A DNA stretch of 64,000 nucleotides from Marinobacterium aestuarii (GCF_001651805.1 NZ_CP015839.1:1984001-2048000); one strand, 5' to 3'; positions 17,285-26,146 are shown, counted from the stretch's first letter. The notes: generated from the sequence alone by a model not told the origin. Program-made: numbers and translations.

Positions 17285-18628
17285 ATGACCCATGTCTTTC
17301 ACCGCAATACCCACCAGTCCTACCCGGTCGCTGTTGCCGGTGATGGCCCCTATATTATCGCCGCTGACGGGCGCCGCTATCTGGATGCCAGTGGCGGGGC
17401 AGCGGTATCCTGTCTCGGGCACAATGCAACCGAGGTGGTCGAGGCCATTCAGAAGCAGGTGGCAAGCCTGGCGTATGCGCACACGTCGTTCTTTACCACT
17501 GAGCCGATGGAGCAGCTGGCGGACTTTCTTATCGAAAGGGCGCCTGCCGGGCTTGAGTACGTCTACTTTGTGTCCGGTGGCTCGGAGGCGGTTGAAGCGG
17601 CACTCAAGCTTGCGCGGCAGTACTTCACCGAGACGGGACAGCCGCAGCGCAGGCATCTGATTGCGCGGCGTCAGAGCTACCACGGTAACACCCTTGGGGC
17701 TCTGGCCACCGGTGGCAACGCCTGGCGCCGTGCCCAGTTCGAGCCGCTGCTGACTCAGGTCAGCCATCTGACGCCCTGTTACGCCTACCGTGAGCAGGGC
17801 GAGCAGGAATCCGATGATGCCTTCACAACGCGTCTGGCGCAGGAGCTGGAGGATGAAATTCTGCGGCTGGGGGCGGATGAGGTGATGGCCTTCGTGGCAG
17901 AACCGGTGGTGGGGGCAACGCTGGGGGCGGTGCCGCCTGTGCCGGGGTACTTTCGCAAGATTCGCGAGGTATGCGACCGCTATGGTGTACTGCTGATACT
18001 GGACGAAGTCATGTGCGGCATGGGCCGCACCGGAACCCTCTTTGCCATCGAAGAGGATGGCGTCAGCCCCGATATCACCACCATTGCCAAGGGCCTGGGG
18101 GCGGGTTATCAACCCATAGGCGCAACCCTGGTGAGTGGGCGTATTTACGCTGCCATAGCGGCGGGCACGGGTTTTTTCCAGCATGGGCACACCTACATTG
18201 GTCATGCCACCGCCTGTGCGGCGGCCCTGGCGGTACAGCAGGCCATAGAGTCGCGCCAGTTACTCTCCCGGGTGCAGGTGCTGGGTACGGCGCTGCAACA
18301 GCGCCTGCGCAGCCGCTTGGGTGATCATCCCCATATTGGTGACCTGCGCGGCCGAGGTCTGTTCCAGGGGATTGAGCTGGTGCGCGACAGGACAACCAAG
18401 GAGCCCTTTGATCCGGCGCTGAAACTGCATGCGCGCATCAAGCAGGCCGCGATGGACGAAGGGCTGATGTGCTACCCCATGGGCGGTACCCTTGATGGTC
18501 GCCAGGGCGACCATATTCTGCTGGCGCCGGCCTTTATCCTTGAAGAGTCGCATCTGGATGAGCTGGTGGAGAAACTCGAGCGTGCAATTACTCTGGCGCT
18601 GCGCGCCGTAAAGGGAGCAAGCGCATGA
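17285..18628 (+). CDS. Class III pyridoxal-phosphate aminotransferase
   Basis: A 447-residue fold-type I aminotransferase of class III, the group containing 4-aminobutyrate, omega-amino acid and taurine transaminases. Seen: the N-terminal DGRRYLDASGGAAVSCLGHN, the cofactor phosphate region YFVSGGSEAVEAALKLARQY, LLILDEVMCGMGRTGTLFA with the Asp that contacts the pyridine nitrogen, and the Schiff-base Lys K269 in TTIAKGLGAGYQPIGATL. The exact amino donor is not predictable. The frame opens at 17240, but this would lie within the operator; ATG 17285 is preferred. Its last four bases overlap the next gene (ATGA). Regulation by the divergent RpiR protein is likely. Confidence 0.93.
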   Translation: MTHVFHRNTHQSYPVAVAGDGPYIIAADGRRYLDASGGAAVSCLGHNATEVVEAIQKQVASLAYAHTSFFTTEPMEQLADFLIERAPAGLEYVYFVSGGSEAVEAALKLARQYFTETGQPQRRHLIARRQSYHGNTLGALATGGNAWRRAQFEPLLTQVSHLTPCYAYREQGEQESDDAFTTRLAQELEDEILRLGADEVMAFVAEPVVGATLGAVPPVPGYFRKIREVCDRYGVLLILDEVMCGMGRTGTLFAIEEDGVSPDITTIAKGLGAGYQPIGATLVSGRIYAAIAAGTGFFQHGHTYIGHATACAAALAVQQAIESRQLLSRVQVLGTALQQRLRSRLGDHPHIGDLRGRGLFQGIELVRDRTTKEPFDPALKLHARIKQAAMDEGLMCYPMGGTLDGRQGDHILLAPAFILEESHLDELVEKLERAITLALRAVKGASA

Positions 18629-19185
18629 AATCGCGTCTGAGTGAACTGACGCCGGGGACGATGAGCGCTGAGCAGCAGCGCGTGCTGGATGCCATTCTCA
18701 GTGGCCCGCGGGGCAATCTGGACGGCCCCTTCCTGGCCTGGGTTCACAGCCCCGGGCTGGCCGACCCAGCCCAGGCGCTGGGCGCTTACTGTCGCTACCA
18801 TACGTCAATGCCGCTGCGCCTGTCGGAGCTGGCGATTCTGGTCACGGCGGCCTGGTGGCAGTCCCAGGCCGAATGGCAGATCCACGAACCCATAGCACGC
18901 CAGTCCGGTATTGCCGATCAGGTGATTGCTGCGCTGCGCCTGGGTAACACGCCTGCATTTGAGCGCACCGACGAGCAGCTGGTGTATCAAATCGGCTGTA
19001 CTCTGTATCAAACGCGACGTATCGACGACGCACTCTATCACCGCGCCGTCGCCGAGTTTGGAGAGCCTGCACTGGTCGAGTTGGTGGGAATTCTCGGCTA
19101 TTACGCCCTGGTTGCCATGACCCTGAATGTGTTTGAGGTGCGCCGCGACACATCAACACCGCTGCCCTTTCCAGAGCCCGGTTGA
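18625..19185 (+). CDS. Carboxymuconolactone decarboxylase (AhpD-like) family protein
   Basis: A 186-residue helical protein of the CMD/AhpD-like superfamily: RLSELAILVTAAWWQSQAEW followed by IHEPIARQSGIADQVIAAL and VELVGILGYYALVAMTLNVF. It lacks a CxxC pair, so it is unlikely to be a peroxidase-linked disulfide protein, and it resembles the group acting on small organic acids. Translationally coupled to the aminotransferase by an ATGA overlap, it presumably works in the same catabolic pathway. Confidence 0.88.
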   Translation: MKSRLSELTPGTMSAEQQRVLDAILSGPRGNLDGPFLAWVHSPGLADPAQALGAYCRYHTSMPLRLSELAILVTAAWWQSQAEWQIHEPIARQSGIADQVIAALRLGNTPAFERTDEQLVYQIGCTLYQTRRIDDALYHRAVAEFGEPALVELVGILGYYALVAMTLNVFEVRRDTSTPLPFPEPG

Positions 19186-19251
19186 TACTCGAATAAACAA
19201 CGTGAAATGCTTGCAGCGGCAGAGGCCGGGCGTTAGATTATTGGAGTTCTT

Positions 19252-19326
19252 GCGGGTATCGTATAGTGGTTATTACTCGAGCTTCCCAAGCTTGCGAGGC
19301 GGGTTCGATTCCCGCTACCCGCTCCA
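19252..19326 (+). tRNA. tRNA-Gly (CCC), island attachment gene
   Basis: A complete cloverleaf: acceptor stem GCGGGTA/TACCCGC, anticodon arm CGAGC-TTCCCAA-GCTTG with anticodon CCC, T arm with GGTTCGATTCC, encoded CCA at 19324-19326. An integrase gene in the same orientation starts 232 bases downstream, so this tRNA is the expected insertion site of the island that fills the rest of the window. Confidence 0.96.
19293..19326 (+). other. Predicted attL within the 3' end of tRNA-Gly
   Basis: P4-type integrases recombine within the 3' part of tRNA genes, so the T arm and acceptor end of this tRNA should form the left attachment site. The crossover core cannot be fixed, because I found no second copy of this sequence within the window to serve as attR. 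Confidence 0.5.
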
Positions 19327-19406
19327 GTTTATGATCTCATCGCATCTCACCTAGTTTCACCCATCTTGATAAATCTTTGAAAAGACAAATAAAATCTTCC
19401 CAGTGT

Positions 19407-19519
19407 GTCTCATGATGTCTCATACTAGCTCAGGTGTTCAGGGGGTACTTGTGGGGGTATGTACTATTTTTTTAGATTTTATACCCCCATTATTTTAAAT
19501 CTATACCCCCAATGAGACA
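19407..19519. repeat. Repeat cluster between attL and the integrase gene
   Basis: TGTCTCAT occurs twice in direct orientation (19407-19414, 19417-19424) and once inverted (ATGAGACA, 19512-19519). In addition GGGGGTA occurs at 19441-19447 and 19453-19459 and its complement TACCCCC at 19482-19488 and 19504-19510. Short repeats in this place fit arm-type integrase sites or excisionase/AlpA sites, and they may also regulate the integrase promoter. The function is inferred from position. Confidence 0.55.
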
Positions 19520-19558
19520 GCAATAGATACCCCGCTGGAGGGGCAAGAGGATCGATCG

Positions 19559-20788
19559 ATGGCCCTGACAGATAAGGCTCTGAAGGCTGCTAAGCAAGCG
19601 GATAAAAACTATAAACTGTTTGATGAAAAAGGACTTTTTCTACTGGTCACAAAATCAGGGGCGAAGTATTGGCGGATGAAGTATCGCTACTTGGGGAAGG
19701 AGAAGCTGCTGGCCCTGGGGGTATATCCTGAGGTGTCTCTGAAAAAAGCTCGAGAGACCCGAGACGAGGCGCGCAAACTGCTGTCTGACGGAACCGATCC
19801 ATCGGTTGCCAAAAAAGAGAAGGTGCTGAGGTCCGAGGTGCAGAATGCGAACTCATTTGAAGTCGTAGCGCGAGAGTGGTTTGAGCGAGTCAGGGATGAG
19901 TGGACAGAGAGCTATCAGGCTAGAACAATTCATGCAATGACCGAGTACCTGTTTCCCTACGTCGGCCGTAAACCGATTGCTAAGCTTGAAGCGCCGGAGC
20001 TACTGAACGCGATCCAAAAGATAGAGAAACGGGGGAAATTGGAGACCGCCCATCGAGTGAAGGGTTATGCCAGTAAGGTATTTCAGTATGGGATAATTAC
20101 AGGACGTTGTACCCGCAATCCTGCCAATGACCTAACTGGCCTGTTGAAACCAAGGAACGTAAAGCACCACGCCGCAATTACTGAACCGGCCCAGGTGGGA
20201 CAGTTGCTGGTGGATATAGATCTTTACTCAGGGACTTATGTTGTAAAAGCGGCATTGAAATGCGCGTCCCTGTGGTTCTGTCGCCCAGGTGAAGTGCGGA
20301 GAACCTTATGGAGCGAGATAGATTTTGATGCCAAGGTGATTGTTATGCCCGGTGAGCGTATGAAAATGCGCAACGATCACCTGATTCCTTTAAGCCGGCA
20401 GTCCATGGATACTCTGGAAAGCCTCAAGGGGATTACTGGGCGTTCCAAGTACGTGTTCCCATCACTTCGGGGTAATTCCGCCTGTATATCAGAGAATACA
20501 CTGAATCAGGCACTAAGAAGAATAGGGTACGACAAAAGTACCATGACCAGTCATGGATTTAGAGCTATGGCTCGTACGCTACTCGTAGAGGAGTTGGGCA
20601 TTGACGAAGCATGGGTTGAACATCAATTAGCCCATTCCGTGAAGGATGCGAATGGCAGGGCATATAATCGAACCAAATTCCTCAATCATCGGGTCAAAAT
20701 GATGCAGCAATGGGCTGATTACTTGGATGACTTAGAGTACAAGGCCCGTAATGGGCTGCCGATTGTACGTAACTTTGCTCAGGAGTAG
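19559..20788 (+). CDS. int: P4-type tyrosine integrase
   Basis: A 409-residue tyrosine recombinase with the N-terminal DUF4102 arm-binding domain (MALTDKALKAAKQADKNYKL through LALGVYPEVSLKKARE), a core-binding domain, and a catalytic domain with Arg in LWFCRPGEVRRTLWSEI, HGFRAM, and a C-terminal YNRT tyrosine with the nearby HQLAH box. It would integrate and excise the island at the tRNA-Gly(CCC) 3' end. The gene reads away from the tRNA. All catalytic elements seem present, so it may be active. Confidence 0.95.
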   Translation: MALTDKALKAAKQADKNYKLFDEKGLFLLVTKSGAKYWRMKYRYLGKEKLLALGVYPEVSLKKARETRDEARKLLSDGTDPSVAKKEKVLRSEVQNANSFEVVAREWFERVRDEWTESYQARTIHAMTEYLFPYVGRKPIAKLEAPELLNAIQKIEKRGKLETAHRVKGYASKVFQYGIITGRCTRNPANDLTGLLKPRNVKHHAAITEPAQVGQLLVDIDLYSGTYVVKAALKCASLWFCRPGEVRRTLWSEIDFDAKVIVMPGERMKMRNDHLIPLSRQSMDTLESLKGITGRSKYVFPSLRGNSACISENTLNQALRRIGYDKSTMTSHGFRAMARTLLVEELGIDEAWVEHQLAHSVKDANGRAYNRTKFLNHRVKMMQQWADYLDDLEYKARNGLPIVRNFAQE

Positions 20789-21305
20789 TAACGATATGTG
20801 ACTTGCATTGTTGAGCATAGATGTAAGATATAAATATATACCTGATTACTTATGAACCTCAGTCACTATATAGCCCAATATCATGCTGTGACTCCAGTGA
20901 ACAGGAAGGTACAACATGATGGGTGACCAAAGCAAGGTTTGTTTTCGTCTTGATATGAGAAGTTTAAACAGGAGAGACTTTGTAATCTTTTGAATTTACT
21001 AAAGCTAAATTGGCTGAAACATGGCTGAGTTTTGTGGGTAATCAGGTAAGTTCATGAGTCAGAAGCCGTGCTGATGTATTCATGCCATATATGGGTGGAT
21101 TGGGTTACGAGGTGGGTAGGCTTTTTGCGCAAAAAATGACAGTGATTTTTCTGTATTTAAAAAGAAGATTTTTCATATGTCCCGGGGTAAGGTGTTCTTT
21201 GAGTTTTTTATTTATGACCAGTGGTTAGCTAAGAAAAAGGTAAGATAAAATTACAGATTTATTGCCTTTTGATAAGGGTTGCAGTAAGAGGTTTCTAATG
21301 TTGAC
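20789..21305. other. AT-rich intergenic region after int
   Basis: No convincing gene. A 25-codon frame at 20916-20993 begins after AGGAAGG, but is too short to judge and may be a decayed start of something longer. The rest is AT-rich with many stop codons in all frames. No terminator with a clear T run was recognised. Confidence 0.5.
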
Positions 21306-22370
21306 CTAGATGTCTGGTTGGGTCGTAAAATCTAATAGGGCTTCTAGCTCTATATTGTTCCTCTCAAGCTCTTCTATGCGCTTTTGTTGATTTTCAAATC
21401 CTTGCATAAGCTTTTCTAAAGCGTCCTGAACTGTTTTTGGTGCTTCATCTCCTATGCGCTTCGCAAACCAGATTTCGTCATTTGACTGTAAGGGGGTGTT
21501 GAAATAAAAGTTCTCATTCATGAATACTTCTGATTGAGTATTTGTGTCAATTTCCAGAATGGTGCTTTTCATCAATGAGGTCTTTTCTGAGAATATTCGT
21601 TGTGCCTGCCTAATGACTTCATCATCAATGACTGGTTCTGATTTGCTATTTTTGAGCTGTGTGATTTGGAGGCTAAGAGAATAAATCTCATCTTCAAATA
21701 GATTTAATATCGCAGTATTTATCTTATCGGCACCCTTAAGTTGTGTGTAAAGTCTTTTTATTATCGAGTTAAGTTCTTTGATTTTTATTGATGGTCTCGC
21801 TGCGTTTTTATTTTCCTTAAGGGCTTTAATATTCCTTTCGAGATGGTTAATTTTTTCCTTGTATTTTGCTTCGAAATGCAAGCTTATATTTTTATGTAGT
21901 TGTTCGTGTTCTTCAATAAGTTTGAGCACAAGTGCTTTTTTTGAACAGTTGCTTTCTCGGCAAAGCCGCTCAATTTTTTTGTTCTCATCACTATTTATGA
22001 GAATGCTTAGCTGCCGGCTTTGAGGTTTTTGACGATTTTTACGCTCGCGATAAGCTGCCTTAAATCTGTTCAGGATTAACCTTGAATGGTCACTACTAGT
22101 TAGATCGACTAGACAGTTTTCTAATCCTTCCCTGTTAGAAATTATCGGGCTAAATAAAGGAAAGTACACGCCTTTCTTATTAAAGTAATTAACTGCCCAC
22201 TGTATGTCTTCATTCGTAAGTTTCATGATTAATCTTCGTATGGCCTTATGGGCTCTATCTTGCTGGCTCACTATTGTGCTCCGCTCTAGCTTTAGTCTAA
22301 ATCTTAGTATTTGCTCTTTGTGAACAATATGGTTTACACATTCTGAAAAGTCAAACGTGTTGACAAACAT
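21306..22370 (-). CDS. MatP-like ribbon-helix-helix, coiled-coil protein
   Basis: A 354-residue protein of unknown function. Residues about 110-155 (LNRFKAAYRERKNRQ, RQLSILINSDENKKIERL, SNCSKKALVLKLIEEHEQLH) resemble the part of MatP that joins its helical bundle to its ribbon-helix-helix DNA-binding region, and Lys-Glu-rich coiled coil follows, as in MatP. A second coiled coil ends the protein (QGFENQQKRIEELERNNIEL). The resemblance is by eye and weak outside this block. ATG 22370 is the first start that does not overlap the divergent gene; ATG at about 22229 (MKLTNEDIQWAVNYFN) is a good alternative. Low-GC codon use compared with the chromosome suggests acquired DNA. Confidence 0.7.
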   Translation of the reverse strand: MFVNTFDFSECVNHIVHKEQILRFRLKLERSTIVSQQDRAHKAIRRLIMKLTNEDIQWAVNYFNKKGVYFPLFSPIISNREGLENCLVDLTSSDHSRLILNRFKAAYRERKNRQKPQSRQLSILINSDENKKIERLCRESNCSKKALVLKLIEEHEQLHKNISLHFEAKYKEKINHLERNIKALKENKNAARPSIKIKELNSIIKRLYTQLKGADKINTAILNLFEDEIYSLSLQITQLKNSKSEPVIDDEVIRQAQRIFSEKTSLMKSTILEIDTNTQSEVFMNENFYFNTPLQSNDEIWFAKRIGDEAPKTVQDALEKLMQGFENQQKRIEELERNNIELEALLDFTTQPDI

Positions 22371-22432
22371 GTTTGCTGAGTTTAATAAGGTAGGTACTAT
22401 TTGTAGTTTTAAACGATAATAAGAGGTTTGAG

Positions 22433-23971
22433 ATGTATCAGTCACTACTGAGCTGGAGAGATGAGGACTACTACCAAGTTGAGTACGGCGCGGGTGACTC
22501 ACATCGTAAGAAGAGAGTGAAACGTGCTAAGGAGTTTGGTCGTCTGACACCAGAGGGGCGCCTTGCTCTGCTGCGAGCCGTTTCAAAGTCTGATGACGAG
22601 AATTGCATTAGCGGGACAGTCATAGAGCTTGCGAAGAGTCTTGACTCAAACCCTAAAGCTGTTAGTGAAATGCTTTCTTTTTGTCTTGAGAGAGAACTGG
22701 TGCGTAAGTCATCTCTCTCAGATTTTGGTCGCCGGGGAGGAAGGTGTTTTGCATTTAGTTCAACGTTCATAGATTTGCTGCGGCATCCAACTTCACTGCC
22801 TGACCCGCGCATTGAGAATATGATTCAGTGGATTCTCGAAACCCCTACGGAGATGCTTCCAAATTATGATCACTCAATCTCAATTCGAATCGATGGAAGT
22901 AAGTCAAGGCGAGGCGGCTTTAGCCGCTCGATGCGTTGGTTATTAGCCGTCATGCTATATCATGCTGATGACTGTGGTGTTCTGCGAGACAACGGCATGG
23001 CTGATCTCAATAACCTGACGGGGATGACAGAAAAGCGTATTCGTTCGCATTTGTTGTCATTTCAGAAATTAGGGTATGTGAAGAGAGTAGTGCCTGGTGT
23101 TGTGGATCCCGGTTGGCTCGGTCGTCGAAAAAGTATCTACTATTTAAACCTCGATCACAAGGTTTTTGGAGATCATAAACGCCACAGCATCTATTTGCAT
23201 ATAAAAGGGTGCGAGCTAGCGTTTAGAGATCGTAGCTTTGCACGGTCTATTCTGTATGCGAAGAAATCTAGGGAACTGTATGTTCAAATTCCAGAAACTT
23301 ATCTTATTGTAAGACGTGATGATATAGATTTATCAAAAAGAGGGGCATACTACTTACAGATTAAACTATGTGAGTACGTGTCAAAATTGCTCCGTGAGAA
23401 TTGGGAAAGGCTGCCTGAAAGGCCTTCTGTTGTGAGTATTCGCCCAGAAGATAAAAATTTTGGGGAGGTATTGATGAGTGTTCTTAGTGAGTTGGAGGCG
23501 GATCTGCACGTTGCTGGCGAAGATGAATTTATTTCTAAAAAGAAAATCATCCAGAGCGAGTTGAGAGATGTTTCGAAGAGAAGTGATGGTGAGGAAACTT
23601 TAAGTTTATTACTAAGACCCTTGCTTGTGATGGCAGGCGAAGTTGTCCGTTTGTCCATGGTTACTAAGGCTGCGTTGCTCTGTTTTTATAACGAAAGGTG
23701 TGTTGATTCCTTCGATGCGGTGATTAGTTTACATCCGGCTTTTGGCTATAAGTTGTTTCGTGAATCGCTATCGATGGGCGCCGGGATGACCAGAAAGAAT
23801 GATGTCGCTGAAGGCGATGTGGTTGTTGAAATATTAATTAAGGATAAAGTTAATCTACACCAATTTCATGGGGATTTTCAGGCGCAGATAGAACGGGTCG
23901 GGGATTCGGGATGCAAAGTTATATCCGCAAAAATAACGAACGATAGTCAGGGAAATATTTTCAATATATAA
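22433..23971 (+). CDS. Large HTH-like protein of an integrative element
   Basis: A 512-residue protein that I cannot assign. The first half looks like two winged-helix regions (LAKSLDSNPKAVSEMLSFCL near residue 67 and DLNNLTGMTEKRIRSHLLSF near residue 190), suggesting DNA binding, possibly in replication or control of the mobile element. The second half has no motif I recognise. AGAGG precedes the ATG. It diverges from the MatP-like gene and is followed by alpA and a Gp2-type gene, the company seen in satellite-like islands. Confidence 0.7.
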   Translation: MYQSLLSWRDEDYYQVEYGAGDSHRKKRVKRAKEFGRLTPEGRLALLRAVSKSDDENCISGTVIELAKSLDSNPKAVSEMLSFCLERELVRKSSLSDFGRRGGRCFAFSSTFIDLLRHPTSLPDPRIENMIQWILETPTEMLPNYDHSISIRIDGSKSRRGGFSRSMRWLLAVMLYHADDCGVLRDNGMADLNNLTGMTEKRIRSHLLSFQKLGYVKRVVPGVVDPGWLGRRKSIYYLNLDHKVFGDHKRHSIYLHIKGCELAFRDRSFARSILYAKKSRELYVQIPETYLIVRRDDIDLSKRGAYYLQIKLCEYVSKLLRENWERLPERPSVVSIRPEDKNFGEVLMSVLSELEADLHVAGEDEFISKKKIIQSELRDVSKRSDGEETLSLLLRPLLVMAGEVVRLSMVTKAALLCFYNERCVDSFDAVISLHPAFGYKLFRESLSMGAGMTRKNDVAEGDVVVEILIKDKVNLHQFHGDFQAQIERVGDSGCKVISAKITNDSQGNIFNI

Positions 23972-24075
23972 TTAGTTGCTGTTTTTATGGCCAGCTGGAT
24001 GGATGAGTGCTTAGTGTTGGTAAAAATTAATTTTAATTGAGCTTGCTGATCTCATGAACCAATAAGGAGCCGGTC

Positions 24076-24297
24076 ATGAGAATTATCAGACTTTCAGAAG
24101 TAATGCATAACACAGGTCTTTCCCGCTCTACAATCTATCGGTATGTCGCTGATGGAAGTTTTCCAAAGCCAGTTCCTCTTGGTGGTCGAGTCGTTGGCTG
24201 GGTTGATAGTGAAGTTACGGATTGGATCCTCGAGCGGATAGAAATGCGTGAGGACAACAAAACAGTGGTCAAAGGTATACATGCAAAAGCATCTTAG
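24076..24297 (+). CDS. alpA: AlpA family regulatory protein
   Basis: A 73-residue AlpA/MerR-like winged-HTH protein (IIRLSEVMHNTGLSRSTIYR, then DGSFPKPVPLGGRVVGW and SEVTDWI). AlpA proteins control P4-type integrases and excision of prophage-like islands, which fits the integrase at the left end. AAGGAG lies eight bases before the ATG. Confidence 0.93.
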   Translation: MRIIRLSEVMHNTGLSRSTIYRYVADGSFPKPVPLGGRVVGWVDSEVTDWILERIEMREDNKTVVKGIHAKAS

Positions 24298-24479
24298 GGG
24301 GCATGTCCCCCTAAATTTCTGTTTCATCTTTTGATATATTCCGACAATTTTCATTTCCGCATGGTTATTGGTGTTGCGTACTATTACCTATCGCAGTATA
24401 GGCTCATTTTAAGTCTGTATTTGTCGGTATAGTAATATACTCTATTCTAGTGCATGACTACTCTATTAGGAGTTTTATC

Positions 24480-25145
24480 ATGAGTTATGGGATCAATAAG
24501 AGAGTTGAAAGTAATACAAACCTAAGTCGTTATTGTATGGATAGCTACTGCGGGTTACCGATATTGGTTCATAAAGGACCATGCATCGAGAGTTATTTAG
24601 AAAGATCACTTTCAACAATTGATCGAGCAATACAAGATCATCCTCGTACATTTGCAGTTCGCTTGGATATGCGGTTTCCTATTGGTCATGATATTTCTTA
24701 TGATAGTAACTACGTGATGCAAATGTTTATAAAGTCTTTGAAGTCAAGAATGAAAGTTAGATATGAGAGTATTCGTAGGAGTGAGCATAGGGCGCATGCT
24801 AGTAATTTAAGATATGTGTGGGCGAGAGAGATTGGAGGTAATGATGGGAGGCTGCACTATCACATGTTACTTCTTTTTAACAAAGATGCCTATTACACAC
24901 TGGGAAATCTGAGGCTAGAGATCGGTACTCTATACAGTATGATAAGAGCATCTTGGGCAAGTGCCATTGGGATCCATTTTGACTTTTCTGGTGGTTTGGT
25001 GAATGTGGCAGGTAGTTTTTGGCTTCAGCCTACTGATGGGTATGCCTCGCGTCCCGAACTTTTCAAAAGCGTTAGCTATCTCTGTAAAGAGCATACAAAA
25101 CACTATGGAGGTTCCGTGCGTTCTTTTGATTGTTCGAGGAATTAA
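24480..25145 (+). CDS. Inovirus Gp2/YagK-YfjJ family protein
   Basis: A 221-residue protein of the family that includes E. coli YagK and YfjJ and inovirus Gp2-like proteins. A rolling-circle-replication-type pattern is visible: FAVRLDMRFP, then YVWAREIGGNDGRLHYHMLL with His-Tyr-His and a later SVSYLCKEHTKHYG. It may start replication of the excised element or of a satellite phage; that role is inferred from the family. The ATG at 24480 follows TAGGAG; the frame opens ten codons earlier. Confidence 0.85.
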   Translation: MSYGINKRVESNTNLSRYCMDSYCGLPILVHKGPCIESYLERSLSTIDRAIQDHPRTFAVRLDMRFPIGHDISYDSNYVMQMFIKSLKSRMKVRYESIRRSEHRAHASNLRYVWAREIGGNDGRLHYHMLLLFNKDAYYTLGNLRLEIGTLYSMIRASWASAIGIHFDFSGGLVNVAGSFWLQPTDGYASRPELFKSVSYLCKEHTKHYGGSVRSFDCSRN

Positions 25146-25350
25146 TTAAAGTAGAAGTTCGGTTTTTTTGGATTTGGCCTTGCACTAATTTTTCATTTTC
25201 CTAAAATCGTAAAAAAGACACTCTGTCGATAGTCTTCATGTATAAGCGGATTCGCTTTAGCGAAATCAGTAGTATCTGTATAAGGCTCATTCGTTGGCTC
25301 CTGCATTAAATGCAGCTGGAGTCGCTTCGGCTTTCACTCGCAACACGTCG

Positions 25351-25575
25351 TCAGTGAAACAACGTTGTGGCCTGACTAGTTGATGCTTTGTCCATCGCGA
25401 TCAGGGTTGGTCCTGTGGCAGAAATCCACTGGGTAATACGCGCGGCGATATCCATTCCTGTGTGGTCTTGCTCTACCGCTTCGAGGCGCAGCTGCCCATC
25501 GACCAGCACGGACTTGGCCAACCCTACTTTTTTGGCGGCTGTCGCACAGTCAATCCCGACGATCACGATCTCCAT
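25351..25575 (-). pseudogene. Truncated DUF429 protein (N-terminal fragment)
   Basis: The 74 codons begin with VIVGIDCATAAKKVGLAKSV and reach GPTLIAMDKAS, the first strands of the DUF429 fold (a predicted RNase H-like nuclease, normally roughly 250 residues). After about residue 62 the reading departs from the family (where an Asp-Ala-Pro block is expected) and stops. No continuation was seen downstream, so this is a remnant, broken by a recombination event. Confidence 0.7.
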
Positions 25576-25855
25576 ATTACCTCTATGCCACCTTCATACC
25601 TGATGAGCTGAACAGCCATGCAGCTACGCTCAGACTTGGTTGATGCCAACAGGCGTACCTTTGCGGCTATCGGTATCCGCAGCTACTTGGTGTGGTAACC
25701 CGAGGCGCAGTACAGCTCACCCGGCCGATTAGAAAATACCGCCTAGCAACATATTTTGAGAGTAAACGTTCGGTGATCGTATACGGACAGCTGCTCGGAT
25801 CAAGGGCTAGGCAGCCGGCGGTTGTCTAGTCAGCTCGGACGACACATTCAACAGT

Positions 25856-26146
25856 ATGGGACCAATAAAAACGATGAAACAGAATACGATATTTGCCGAA
25901 ATGGAAGCCCAGCGTAAACAAGGGCAGATAAAACGTGGGAACAACCGGGGTTCCAGTGCGCATCTTCTGAGGTGTAGTGGCATTGTGTTTACCAGCAAGA
26001 ATGAGGGGGCTCACCTGATCGTGTGCGGTCATCAGGGCCCCATTGATTTTTGGCCAGGGACCGGGAAATGGAAAGGGCGCAAAGCGCGGTTGACGGGTAT
26101 GGGGGTGCGTAATCTGATTGAAAATATCAAGAACGGACGCCTATAA
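25856..26146 (+). CDS. Small phage/plasmid-type protein
   Basis: A 96-residue protein with the pattern FTSKNEGAHLIVCG, then GPIDFWPGTGKWKGR and GMGVRNLIENI, which I recall from short proteins of unknown function in phages and conjugative elements. No catalytic motif is evident. The ribosome site before 25856 is poor; ATG 25874 (MKQNTIFAEMEAQRKQ) is an alternative start that loses only six residues. It stands alone between gene remnants, evidence that this zone is assembled from fragments. Confidence 0.65.
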   Translation: MGPIKTMKQNTIFAEMEAQRKQGQIKRGNNRGSSAHLLRCSGIVFTSKNEGAHLIVCGHQGPIDFWPGTGKWKGRKARLTGMGVRNLIENIKNGRL

